From contig JANEZZ010000739.1 of assembly GCA_026122225.1 (NCBI GenBank), positions 2,356,001 to 2,420,000 of the forward strand: a stretch of DNA of 64,000 nt, given 5' to 3'. Under the pieces are notes generated by a model. The model saw only the letters and a list, made by a program, of their open reading frames with translations. It ran no database searches and had not been told where the DNA came from. The translations under genes were made by a program, and so were the position numbers. Each line of letters opens with the position of its first letter. Position 1 is the stretch's first letter. Of this stretch, positions 11,715-23,123 are shown in pieces. The stretch comes from Heloderma charlesbogerti. Its lineage: Eukaryota; Chordata; Lepidosauria; Squamata; Helodermatidae.

Positions 11715-12763
11715 GTGTCTGACTTAGAAGAGGGGTGTTGGTAGGAGCAGCACTTTAAAGGGAAATTAATTTTAACACAGGCTTAATTTAAGCACAGAGC
11801 AAAAAATAGCATCTAGCATTTACACTTAAATTAATCCATAAAGAGAGAGACAAATGCCAGCCCATAGCATCATTGAAAAAGATAGGCCTGTAAGTTTATG
11901 TCTGTTCCTAGCAAAGTGTCTATATGGCTAATTATGGAAAAGAGGAAGGGGAAAGGAAGAAGAATGGGAAATACAAGTTTTCAGAATGGTCATTTTGGTA
12001 TTGGGATGACAGGAATGAATAAGATATTTTTTCGATTTGTCAGGAAGTTTTGGAGGTGGAGCAAATGAAGGGGTTTGGGAAGAAAGTGGACAGGAAGGCT
12101 TAAAAGAGCAACAGGGAGTTCCAAAGCCAAGGACTGATTTGTCCTTTGGGAGAGGTGATGGGGAGTAGGGGTTGCAGAAAGAAGGAAGATAACATGTCCT
12201 GATTTTAAGGAATAGCCTGAGAACAAGGAGAAAGTACCCAAATGCTATGAATAAATTGCTAAGGAAGAGAGCAGAGGGAAAATGTTTGGTGGTGATAGGG
12301 GGTGGGAGTGAGCTACAGAGAAGAGTTTCTTTCTACCTTGAATTGTACAGGTGTGGGCATTGTGGTAGAATATTAGGGAAAACAGAGAGCGAGAGACAAA
12401 GGTCTATTTGGCTTCTGGACAAGTTCAAAGGAATAAATAGGAGGTATATTTGTCCTTTTTTGGCTGGCTTGTGAACAGTGGAAGCTCTGCTGAGCTCATT
12501 CAGGATCAAGAAGGGAAGACAGAAAGAAAAAAGTAGAAATTGTATTAAAGGGATGATACACAAAGACACAAGCAGGTTTACAATGAATTTTGGGTAACTG
12601 GAAAAAAAAATAGTCAAGATGACCTGGAAGGTGTCCAAAGGGAAAATGCTACCCTGGAATGGGCTGAAGAGTTATTTAAGAAATGAACCGGCATGAAACT
12701 GCATTATATTATTCCAGATCAAAAGTGTACTTAAAGGTTTTGCTTACCTATGAATGATCGTGC

Positions 12764-12794
<31 letters not shown>

Positions 12795-12800
12795 CACACA
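12764..12800. repeat. (TA)n(CA)n microsatellite
   Basis: TA run followed by CA run. Confidence 0.95.
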
Positions 12801-13330
12801 GTGCAAAGTGTACTTGTCAAAAAGCTTGACATGCAAATGTCTAGGAAAGAAATAGACTTAAGTTTAGTCAGCAAATTTTAAGTAAGGAGTTATTTTCCCC
12901 AAGGAATAATTCAAAATGGATTGTATCTAGCCTAAAAAGTGTATGTAGAAGCCTTTTATGTCTATTCTCATTCTTTTTAAAGAAAAGTCTTTAACAATAA
13001 GATAAGTAAGACTGTGAACCTTAATTTATGGGACAGTAGGGAATATTAGCTATAATAGCTAAAAGATATAATATGTGCTGATTTTAAAATGTGGGCGCTT
13101 CAGATAAGAAGCTCACCAGGCCTGTGCACTTGTCAGCTGAATATCCTATTTGGAACTGAATGGGACTTTGGTACTTAGAATGAGATCTCTCCTTTTCAAG
13201 CTGACTAGAGAAAAAATATTTTGGAAATTCTATTCCTATTTCCTGTTAAGGAATTAAGCTCCTTTGCAGTGCTCTGTTTAACAAGAAATGTTTTTATCTG
13301 CACGTTCTGTGAAGCTACAAGTATATTTCT

Positions 13331-13560
13331 AAAAAAAAAAAGGATCAAAAAAGATGTTTTCCCTTACTATTTCTTATTAGAACACAACCAAAATTGAATC
13401 CAACTAAAACAATATTTAGTGTATGCTTTGTTTGAAGTGTATTGATTGGATATAGGTAGCTAACTGGCAGGCAAAGGCTTCTGAAACACTAAAACTAGAA
13501 AACACTTACAAAAGGCAAATCTGTAATGGCCTTATAGATTCTAGCACTGAAGCACTGAGA
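13331..13560. repeat. Local tandem duplication, copy 1 (no insertion)
   Basis: Starts in an A-run followed by GGATCAAAAAAGATGTTTTC and ends near GATTCTAGCACTGA. It matches 13676-13787 plus 14561-14690 taken together. Here the junction site TTTGAAGTGT (13431-13440) is a single uninterrupted copy. Confidence 0.85.
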
Positions 13561-13590
13561 ATTAAGATCAATTTTTTCCTTCATAAATAA

Positions 13591-13637
13591 TTGTTGCTGT
13601 TCAGTCATTAAGTCATGTCTGACTCTTGGTGACCCCA
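13591..13637 (-). mobile_element. BovB 3' stub
   Basis: Only about 47 bp of BovB 3' end (GTTGCTGTTCAGTCATTAAG to GGTGACCCC). The sequence before it (GAGAATTAAGAT...CATAAATAATT) is also found immediately before the BovB 3' end at 19054, so the two stubs share flanking DNA and probably derive from one insertion that was duplicated. Confidence 0.75.
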
Positions 13638-13675
13638 ATACACTTCAAACTATTTCTAAAAAAAACTCACTATTT

Positions 13676-14690
13676 CTAAAAAAAAAAAAGGGATCAAAAG
13701 ATGTTTTCCCTTACTATTCCTTGTTAGAACACAGCCAACATTGAATCCAACTAAAACAATATTTAGTGTATGCTTTGTTTGAAGTGTGTTGTTGTTCAGT
13801 CGTTCAGTCATGTCTGACTCTTCGTGACCCCATGGACCATAGCACGCCAGGCCTTCCTGTCCTGCACTCTCTCCCGGAGCTTGCTCAAGTCCATATTCAT
13901 TGCATCAGGGTGCTATCTAGCCATCTCATCCTCTGTCCCCTTCTCCTTTTGCCTTCAGTCTTTCCCAGCATCAGGGTCTTTTCCAGAGAGTTTTCTCTTT
14001 GCATTAGGTGGCCAAAATATTTCAGCTTCAGCTTCAGTATCAATGAGCACTCAGGGTTGATTTCCATTAGGATGGACTGATTTGACTTCCTTGCAGTCCA
14101 GGGGACTCGTAAGAGCCTTCTCCAGCACCACAGTTCAAAAGCATCAATTCTTCGGCGCTCAGCCTTCCTTATAGTCCAGCTCTCACAGCCATACATTACT
14201 TCTGGGAAAACCATAGCTCTGATTATGCGGACTTTGTCAGCAAGGTGATGTCTCTGCTTCTTACTATGCTGTCTAGGTTTGCCATAGCTTTCCTCCCAAG
14301 GAGCAAGCGTCTTTTAATTTCATGGCTACAGTCACCGTCTGCAGTGATCTTGGAGCCCAAGAAAGTAAAATCTGTCACTGCTTCCATTTCTTCCCCTTCT
14401 ATATGCCAGGAAGTGATGGGGCCAGATGCCATGATCTTCCTCTTTTAATGTTGAGTTTCAAACCAGCTTTTGCACTCTCCTCTTTCACCCTCAACAAGAG
14501 GCTCTTCAGATCCTCTTCGCTTTCTGCCATTAGGGTGGTATACTCTGCATATCTGAGGTGTTTGAAGTGTATTTGATCGGCTATAGGTAGTTAACTGGCA
14601 GGCAAAGGCTTCTGAAACTCTAAAACTAGAAAACACTTACAAAAGGCAAATCTGTAATGGCCTATTAGATTCTTGCACTAAAGGCATGAC
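13676..14690. repeat. Local tandem duplication, copy 2 (split by BovB)
   Basis: 13676-13787 and 14561-14690 together equal copy 1. The interruption is the BovB element at 13788-14560. Confidence 0.8.
13788..14560 (-). mobile_element. BovB LINE, 5'-truncated, with exact TSD
   Basis: 773 bp of BovB in antisense with the 3' end at 13788. The 10-bp TSD TTTGAAGTGT is exact (13778-13787, 14561-14570). Frames show the C-terminal region (SWHIEGEEMEAVTDFTFLGS, RRRGQRMRWLDS). The 5' break falls at polymerase motif C, whose catalytic YADD reads YAEY here. The frame is broken, so it is inactive. Confidence 0.9.
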
Positions 14691-15350
14691 TACCCTAAGT
14701 GTCAGTAGTGGCTGAGGTGTCCAGGCATTACCTGAGAGTATATTAACCTACCCTTCCTATGTTCCTTAACGCATGGCTGGAGAGAAGGAGCTTGGGCCCT
14801 ACTCGTAGAATCCAAGGGGATTTGCAGTAGAGAAGCAAGGAGTTTAAAAAAAACACAACTCCCAGTGGTTTAAAAATATGAATAAGAAGAAGACTTTTTC
14901 CCACCATTAATTAGGTAAGAAAACTTAAGGGAAAACAGGAAGAGATTGGTGTGTGAAAGGATTTGTGTGTGAGCTCCAGTTTTGGAAGTAAAAAGAAATT
15001 CCTGCATTGGACATGTGCTTAGAGGCACCTTGTTTTACGAATTGATGTCCATCTTTTTGCGCTATTACAATGTAATTGGATTTGACTGGGAGATGACAGG
15101 ATCCTACAGAAAACCATAGTAGATCCCAGAAGCCCAAGTCATCCCACTGATTCCTTAAGCGGTCTCAACAATTGCCTCAACAAGTAGAACTAAACCTGTG
15201 GCAGAATACAGATACAGTCCCACCACAGAATCTAATTCAACACCCAGAAAAATCAGTCTTGAATTAGGACCGTCTGTTTTCAATGAAGCTAGAGGGACCC
15301 CCAAGCTCCCGTACCAAGTGCTGAAGTGTAGCCAGTCAGGCTATGCAGAT
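14691..15350. other. No gene seen
   Basis: AT-rich sequence without recognised exons, RNA genes or repeats. Confidence 0.5.
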
Positions 15351-16159
15351 TAGGGATGTATGAAAGTCACTTACCTGGTCTCGCAGCTTGCTTCGCAGTG
15401 GGGGGGAGGCGCTTTACTTCTCCCCCCAAAGTTCAGGCCGGGGGGGGAGGCTTCCTGCCTCGCCCGGCCAAAATTCAGGCCAGGGAGAAGCGCCCCGTCT
15501 CCCCAGCCGTGAACTTCAAAAGAAAAAAAAAAGCCCTGTGATTTATGTAGCCTATCATGGCTAGATCTGCAAAGTCAGCCGTGATAGGCTATGTTAATCG
15601 TCACGTAGCCTATCACGGGTGACTTAAAAAAAAAAAAAAAAGCGCGTACGCAAATGGCGGCCCCCATAGGGAGCCGCCATTCGCTGTTCCTTATTTGGTC
15701 CCTGTAGTCTACGTAAAGATTTATGTAGACTACGGCAAAAATAAGGGCAACACTATTTGCCATTACCGTACATGCTTTTTTTTTTTTTAAAGTCACCCAT
15801 GATAGGCTACGTAACGATTAACATAGCCTATCACGGCTGACTTTGCAAATCTAGCCGTGATAGGCTACGTTAATCGTTACGTAGCCTATCACAGGGGCGT
15901 GTTTTTTTTATTTTTCTTGTAATGGTGGTGGCGGCAGCTGGTCAAAAGACCGGGTGCCGCCCCCGCCTCTGACGAAGACCTGCCGAACCGCCGCCGGGAC
16001 CCACCGCCGGGAGCGACATTCGTGAAAGGTAAGTCCCATCCCGGGGGGGGGCGCGGTGGGGTGGTGGTGGAGAATTTCTCCCTGAACAACCTTCGGAGGA
16101 GCGAATGCGTTGGCACTAGGCCCCCCGAAGTTTCGGGGAGAAATTCTCTCCCATCCCTA
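15351..16159 (+). mobile_element. Palindromic hAT-like element 2
   Basis: End A (TAGGGATGTATGAAAGTCAC) is on the left and end B (GAAATTCTCTCCCATCCCTA) on the right. The 8-bp TSD ATGCAGAT is exact (15343-15350, 16160-16167). Tandem CATGATAGGCTACG-type palindromes occupy about 15540-15620 and 15800-15895. Splice-donor motifs: ACTTACCT (15371) and AGGTAAGT (16027) facing outward. G-rich runs flank both. Confidence 0.9.
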
Positions 16160-16613
16160 ATGCAGATGCAAGATCAGGCCTGCTATGTAAACAAAAACAA
16201 ACAAAAATCATCCAAATAGCAAACTACTGAAAGCTACATTGGTCTTCTCCTCAAATACCATTCCAAGAAGGCACTGAATTGCTCAAAATATGAGCATTAA
16301 ATAGAAGAGCCCATGGGCTAATACATATAAAAATAGAAAGATCCCAGGAAACTAGGATCTTAACAATTGAAACTCAGTGGGTGTACTGGTAAAAGCCTAA
16401 AAGTGGACCTAATGTCACACTTCCATCAAGGCTCTAGGACATGGTCCTCTCCGCATTGATACTGATGTCAAATGAAGCATATGTCATGGAGCACAGCTCC
16501 AGATCAATAGTATCACTGAGTGGGGCAACTCTTGGGTATGATTTGCAATGGCTTGAGTTATATTCACCAGGGGCTTCTTTGCCACCATCTGATCTGGTGA
16601 ATTATATCTGGAT
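16160..16613. other. No gene seen
   Basis: Short AT-rich interval between element 2 and the RTE copy; nothing recognised. Confidence 0.5.
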
Positions 16614-16625
16614 ATTTGGTAAGAG

Positions 16626-18726
16626 CTTCAGCAAAAAAGATCATTACCTTGTCGTGGTGCTGGAGCTTGAGCATCTCAATGACATCATGAGCAAAACCAT
16701 AAAGGGACACCCAAGACGGGAAGGCCATGGCAGAGAGGTCAGACTAAATATGATCGCTGGGGAAGGAAACGGCAACCCACCCCAGTATTCTTGCCATGAA
16801 AACTAAATGGATCAGTACAACCAGAGATATGTCGTTATACCATCAGAAGATGGGACTCCCAGGTCAGAAGATGATCAAAATGTTACTGGGGAGGAACAGA
16901 GGATAAGTTCAACTAGCCCCAGATGTGATGACGCAGCTAGCTCAAAGCCGAAAGGACGGTTAGCCGCCGATGGTGCTGGTGGTGAATGACGAATCCGATG
17001 TTCTAAAGATCAACACACCATAGGAACCTGGAATGTAAGATCTATGAGCCAGGAAAAATTGGATGTGGTTATTGGGGAAGTGTCAAGATTAAATATAGAC
17101 ATTTTGGGTGTCAGTGAACTGAAATGGACTGGAATGGGCCACTTCACATCAAATGACCACCAGATCTACTACTGTGGACAAGAGGACCACAGAAGAAATG
17201 GAGTAGCCTTCATAATTAATAATAAAGTGGCTCAAGCAGTGCTTGGATACGGTCCAAACAATGACAGAATGATCTCAATTTGTATTCAGGGTAAGCCATT
17301 TAACATCACAGTGATCCAAATATATGCCCCAACCACAGATGCTGAAGAAGCAGAAGTAGATCAGTTCTATGAGGATCTGCAGCATCTACTGGATAGTACG
17401 CCAAACAAAGATGTTATTTTCATTACAGGAGACTGGAATGCTAAGGTGGGTAGTCAAACAACACCTGGAATTACCGGCAAACATGGTCTGGGGGAACAAA
17501 ATGAAGCAGGATATATAGGCTGATAGAATTTTGCCAAGACAACTCCCTGTGCATAACAAACACTCTCTTCCAACAACCTAAGAGGCGACTTTATACATGG
17601 ACTTTACCAGACGGTCGACACCGAAATCAGATTGACTGTAGCCAAAGGTGGCGGACGTCTATGCAGTTGGAAAAAAGAAGATGTGGAGCTGATTTTATTT
17701 GAGATAACGAACTTCTTATTGCACAATTTAGAATCAGATTAAAGAGAATAGGGAAGACCCACAGAGCAGTTAGATATGAGCTCACTCATATTCCTCATGA
17801 ATATGCACTGGAGGTGAAGAATAGGTTTAAGGGACTAGATTTAGTAGATAGGATCCCGGAAGAACTATGGACAGAAGTTCGCAACATGGTTCAGGAGGCG
17901 GCAACAAAATATGTCCCAAACAAAAAGGAAACCAAGAAGGCAAGATGGCTGTTTGCTGAGACACTGGAAGCAGCCCAAGAAAGAAGGAAAGCAAAAGGCA
18001 ACAGTGATAGGGGGAGATATGCCCAATTAAATGCAAAATTCCAGAGGTTAGCCAGAAGAGATAAGGAATTATTTTTCAACAAGTAATGTGCGGAAGTGGA
18101 AGAAGATAATAGAATAGGAAGGACAAGAGACCTCTTTCAGAAAATTAGAAACATTGGAGGGAAATTCCAGGCAAAAATGGGTATGATCAAAAACCAAGAT
18201 GGCAAGGACCTCACAGAAGCAGAAGAGATCAAGAAAAGGTGGCAAGTATATATGGAAGATCTGTATAGGAAGGATATATATAAGGTCAGCATAGTTCAAG
18301 CAATGGTATTCCCCATAGTAACCTATGGCTGCGAGAGCTGGACCATAAGGAAGGCTAGACGCTTTTGAACTGTGGTGCTGGAGGAAAATTCTGAGAGTGC
18401 CTTGGACTGCAAGAAGATCAAACCAGTCCATACTCCAGGAATTAAAGCCAGACTGCTCACTTGAGGGAATGATATTAAAGGCAAAAATAAAGTACTTTGG
18501 CCACATTATGAGAAGACAGGATACCCTGGAGAAGATGCTGACGCTGGGGAAAATGGAAAGCCAAAGGAAGAGGGGCCGACCAAGGGCAAGATGGATGGGA
18601 GATATTAGGGACGTGACAGACCTGACCTTGGGGGAGCTGGGGGTGGCGACGACCGACAGGAAGCTCTGGCGTGGGCTGGTCCATGAAGTCATGAAGAGTT
18701 GGGAGCAGCTGACTGAATAAACAACA
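16626..18726 (+). mobile_element. RTE-type LINE, full-span but lacking most of the reverse transcriptase
   Basis: The flanking 12-bp TSD is ATTTGGTAAGAG (16614-16625) versus ATTTGGTAAAAG (18727-18738). In order it holds a 5' leader (TCATTACCTTGTCGTGG), an APE-type endonuclease open from 17044 to 17523 (DILGVSELKWTGMGHFTS, RRNGVAFIIN, GDWNAKVG), and a linker open at 17814-18086 (RNRFKGLDLVDRIPEELWTE-like). At about 18287 the sequence jumps to the C-terminal domain (FPIVTYGCESWTIRK, then RWMGDIRDV), ending GACTGAATAAACAACAA. Polymerase motifs A to C are missing. The 3' end differs from BovB copies nearby, suggesting a sister RTE subfamily. Confidence 0.85.
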
Positions 18727-21213
18727 ATTTGGTAAAAGAGGGATTTTTTTTTTTAATGCTCACATAAGAAAATATTGTGTTTGTATCAAATCAGTGGTGA
18801 ACACATATGGATTCAGGATTTAGTCAGTGCATGCATGCCTGATTCTTCCTGTAACCCAAAGGACAAATGTGGAAAAGATATGTGGACACTAGCCAAATCA
18901 CCAGCTTCTCCAGATGATTATTAGGCAAAACACTCCAGTGTACTCAGTATGACATACTTCCAAATAATAGGAATAGAATCAGGTTCCATGTTCATCAATA
19001 CAATAGGCCCTGCTTGCTTGAGAATTAAGATTAATGTTTTCCATCATAAATAATTGTTGTTGTTCAGTTGTTAAGTCATGTCCTATTCTTGGTGACCCGA
19101 TGGAGCATAGCACGCCAGGCCTTTCTTTCCTGCGCTCTCTCCTGGAGTGTGCTCAAGTTCATATTCATTGCATTGGTGATACTATCTAGCCATTTCATCC
19201 CCTGCCATTCCCTTCTCCTTTTGCCTTCAATCTTTCCCAGCATCAGGGTCTTTTCCAGTGACTTTTCTCTTTGCATTAGGTAGCCAAAATATTTGAGCTT
19301 CAGCATCAATATCTGTCCTTCCAATGAGCAGTCAGGGTTGATTTCCTTTATGATGGACTGATTTGACCTCCTTGCAGCCCAGGGGACTCGTAAGAGTCTT
19401 CTCCAGAACCACAGTTTGAAAGCATCAGTTCTTCGGCGCTCAGCCTTCCTTATAGTCCAGCTCTCACAGCCATACGTTACTACTGGAAAAACCATAGCTT
19501 GATTATATGGAGCTTTGTCAGCAAGGTGATGTCTCTGCTTCTTACTATGCTGTCTAGGATTGCAATAGCTTTCTTCCCAAGGAGCAAGCGTCTTTTAATT
19601 TCATGGCTACAGTCACCGTCTGCAGTGATCTTGGAGCCCAAGAAAATAAAATCTGTCACTGCTTCCATTTCTTCCCCTTCTATATGCCAGGAAGTGATGG
19701 GGCCAGATGCCATGATCTTCATTTTTTTAAAGTCAAGTTTCAAACCAGCTTTTGCACTCTCCACTTTCACCCTCAACAAGAGGCTCTTTAGATCCTCTTC
19801 GCTTTCTGCCATTAGGGTGGTATCGTCTGTGTATCTGAGGTTGTTGATAATTCTCCCAGCAATCTTAGTTCCAACCTGTGATTCATCCAACCCAGCATTT
19901 CTCATGATGTACTCTGCATATAAGTTAAATAAGCAGGGCAACAATATACAGCCTTGTCGTACTCCTTTCCCAATTTTGAACCAACCGGTTGTTCCATGTC
20001 CGGTTCTTACTGTTGCTTCTTGACCCTCGTAAAGGTTTCTCAGGAGACAGGTAAGGTGGTCTGGTACTCCCATCTCTTTAAGAATTTGCCACAGTTTGTT
20101 GCGATCCACACCATCAAAGGCTTTAGCGCAGTCCAAGAAGCAGAAATAGACGTTTTTCTGAAATTTTCTTGCTTTCTCCATGATCCAGCGAATGTTGATG
20201 ATTTGATCTCTAGTTCCTCTGCCTCTTTGAAACCCAGCTTGTACTTCCAGTAGTTCTTCGTTCACATACTGCTGAAGCCTAGCTTGTAGGATTTTGAGCA
20301 TCACCTTGATGGCATGTGAAATGAGCGCAATTGTACGGTAGTTTGAACACTCTTTGGCATTGCCCTTCTTTGGGATTGGAATGTAAACTGACCTTTTCCA
20401 GTCTTGTGGCCACTGTTGGTTGTCCCAAATTTGTTGGTATATTGAGTGCAACACTTTCACAGCATCATCTTTTAGGATTTTAAATAGCTCAACTGGAATA
20501 CTGTCATCTCCGCTAGCTTTGTTTTTACTAATGCTTCCCAAGGCCCACTTGACTTCACTCTCGAGGCTGTCCGGCTCAAGTTCAGTGACCACACTGTCAT
20601 GGCTATCAGAGACATTCAGATCTTTCCTGTATAGTTCTTCTGTGTATTCTTTCCACCTCTTCTTAATCTCATCTGCTTCTGTTAGGTCCCTGCCTTCTTT
20701 GTCCATTATCATGCCCGTCTTTGCACAAAACGTTCCCTTGAGATCTCCAATTTTCTTGAAGAGATCTCTAGTCTTTCCCATTCTATTGTTTTCCTCAATT
20801 TCTTGGCATGGTTCATTTAAGAAGGCCTTCTTGTCTCTCCTTGCTATTCTCTGGAACTCTGCATTCAGTGGGATATATCTTCCCCTTTCTCCCTTGCTTT
20901 TCGCTTCCCTTCTTTCCTCAGCTACTTGTAAAGCCTCCTCAGACAGCCACTTTGCTTTCTTGCATTTCTTTTTCTTTGGGATGGATCGAGTTGCTGCCTC
21001 CTGAACAATGTTATGGTCCTCTGTCCATAGTTCCTCAGGCACTCTGTCTATCAGGTCTAATCCCTTAAATCTATTCCTCACCTCCACTGTATATTCATAA
21101 GGGATATGATTTAGGTCATACCTGAATGGTTTAGTGGTTTTCCCTACCTTCTTCAATTTAAGCCCAATTTTTGCAAGAAGCAGCTCATGATCTGAGCCAC
21201 AGTCAGCTCCAGG

Positions 21214-21740
21214 TAGGGGTGGACGAAAGTCACTTACCTGTCCTCGAAGGATGTTCGTGGTGGGGTGGAGGCGCTTTGCTGCTCCCCCCGTGAAGTTCAG
21301 GCCGGGGGGGGGAGCCTTCCCACCTTGCCCCGGCCGAAATTCAGGCCGGGGAGGAGGCTTCCTGCCTCGCCCGGCCACGAACGTGAAAGTTAAAAAAAAA
21401 AAAAAAAACGCCCCCTGATAGGCTACGTGACGATTCACGTAGCCTATCCTGGCTAGATCTGCAAAGTTAGCCATGATAGGCTACATCAATCGTCACGTAG
21501 CCTATCACGGGTGACTTAAAATAAAAAGCGCGTACACTAATGGCGGCCCCCATAGGGAGCCGCCATTCGCGTTCCTTATTTAGTTGCTGTAGTCTACATA
21601 AATGTTTACGTAGACTACGGCGAAAATAAGGGCAACGCAAATAGCGTTCGGAGGATTTCTCCCCGAAACTTGTTCGGGGGGCCGAACATGTTGGCGCTCG
21701 GCCCCCCGAAATTTCGGGGAGAAATTCTCCGCCAACCCTA
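21214..21740 (+). mobile_element. Palindromic hAT-like element 3, nested in BovB
   Basis: Ends TAGGGGTGGACGAAAGTCAC and TTCTCCGCCAACCCTA. The TSD GCTCCAGG is exact (21206-21213, 21741-21748). Palindromic blocks around GATAGGCTACGTGACGATTC occur at about 21416-21450 and 21474-21510. Its left half extends the BovB open frame into a 664-codon artefact (19480-21474). Confidence 0.9.
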
Positions 21741-22109
21741 GCTCCAGGTCTTGTTTTTACTGACTGTATAGAGCTTCTCCATCTTTGGCTGCAAAGTACA
21801 TAATCAATGTGGTTATGATATTGGCCATCTGGTGATGTCCATGTGTAGAGTCACCTCTTGTGCTTTTGTAAAAGAGTGTTTGCTATAATCAGCGTGTTCT
21901 CATGGCAAAACTCTATTAGCCTTTGTCCTGTTCATTTTGTACCCCAAGGCCATGCTTGCCTGTTATCCCGGTGATTTCTTGACTTTCTATTTTAGCATTC
22001 CAATCCCCTATGATGAAAAGGACATCATTTTTGGTGTTAGTTCTAGAAGGTGTTCTAGGTCTTCATAGAACTGATCAACCTCAACTTCTTCAGCCTAAGT
22101 GGTTGGGGC

Positions 22110-22926
22110 TAGGGATGTATGCATCAATAACCTGTTCCAGTCAAAGCAACCACTGGGGGGGGAGGCGCTCCATCCCTGCCCCTGGAATCCTCAATGGGGG
22201 GGAGGCGATCCAGTCCTCCCCCCCTGGAATCCTCGACGGCCGGCTCTGCTCTGCGGCCAGGCCGTGGAGGAGCTGGCCAGGGCTGTCTGCAGCCAGATTT
22301 CTGGGTGCAGACAGGCTGCTGCAGATGCAAATGGTGACTGCCGTAGTGGCCGCCATTTGCATCCAGCCTGGCAGCCATGATAGGCTATGTAAGAATTTAT
22401 GTAGCCTATCACAGCTAACACCCCCCCAAAAAAACCCAGCGTACTCAAATGGTGGCGGCTACAGTGGCTGCCATTTGCATTCGTATTTTTTGCGCCCACT
22501 ACGCTATTTGCGGTTCCCTATTTTTCCTGCCGTAATTGCCTACGTAAATATTTACGTAGGCTAGAACGGCAAAAAATATAGAACACAAGTGCTGGCGGCC
22601 GTAGCTGCCGCCATTAGCGTTTGCTGTTTTTTTGGGGGGGGGGTTAACCGTGATAGGCTACATGAATTCTTACAAAACCTAGTAAAGCTCGAAGGATGGC
22701 AATGGCGGCCATAGTAGCCCGGCAGCAGCCGGCCAGGGGACCAGTCGCCACTGCCGGAAACGCCTCTACCGAATCCGTCGCATCAGCTCCAAGTAAGTGC
22801 CGTCCCAAGGGATTCTGTGGTGGGGGGTGGGGGAGCAGGAGGCCATTCCACCATGGATTCCGGCGGGCTGGATTCTACAGAATCCTGCCTCACTGGAATC
22901 TGTGGCGGAATTCTCCGCCATCCCTA
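22110..22926 (+). mobile_element. Palindromic hAT-like element 4, nested in BovB
   Basis: End A (TAGGGATGTATGCATCAATA) on the left, end B (GAATTCTCCGCCATCCCTA) on the right. The TSD GTTGGGGC is exact (22102-22109, 22927-22934). The left splice-donor motif is degraded here. Palindromes near 22375-22412 and 22535-22568 (CCTACGTAAATATTTACGTAGG). Confidence 0.9.
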
Positions 22927-23123
22927 GTTGGGGCACAAACTTGAATTACTGTGATGTTGAATGGTTTGCTTTGGATTCGTACTGAGATCATTCTATTGCA
23001 TTTGAGATTGGACCCCAGTACTGCTTTTCCCACCCTTTTATTGACTTTGAATGCTACTCCATTTAATACACACATTTTGAGGGGAAACTACTGATTTTGA
23101 CAGTCTTTCACTGTCTTTCACAT

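Larger units (their letters stand above)
9756..13330. other. Intergenic stretch without recognisable genes
   Basis: No exon, RNA gene or long open frame is supported. Contents I can name are two candidate inverted-repeat elements (10950-11371, 11463-11714), a GT run at 11434-11458, and a TA/CA run at 12764-12800. The rest is AT-rich and appears single-copy within the window. Confidence 0.6.
19054..23083 (-). mobile_element. BovB LINE, near full-length, with two nested elements
   Basis: Antisense copy with its 3' end at 19054 (TTGTTGTTCAG) and its 5' break inside the endonuclease near 23083 (GVAFKVNKRVGKAVLG, FNITVIQV). The reverse-transcriptase and linker frame is open from 19480 to about 21205. 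Polymerase motifs: CFLDCAKAFDGVD (A), VRQGCILLPCLFNLYAEYIM (B, with L where S is usual) and LRYTDDTTLMAES (C, YTDD instead of YADD). A frameshift near 19490 separates the C-terminal part (19076-19495, RRTDAFKLWFWRRLLRVPW). Two palindromic hAT-like elements sit inside (21214-21740, 22110-22926) with exact TSDs, so they are younger. Inactive by frameshift, truncation and insertions. Confidence 0.9.

Noticed and set aside
22010..22564. 184-codon plus-strand open frame
   Set aside because: Composed of antisense BovB plus palindromic element 4; no independent protein similarity.
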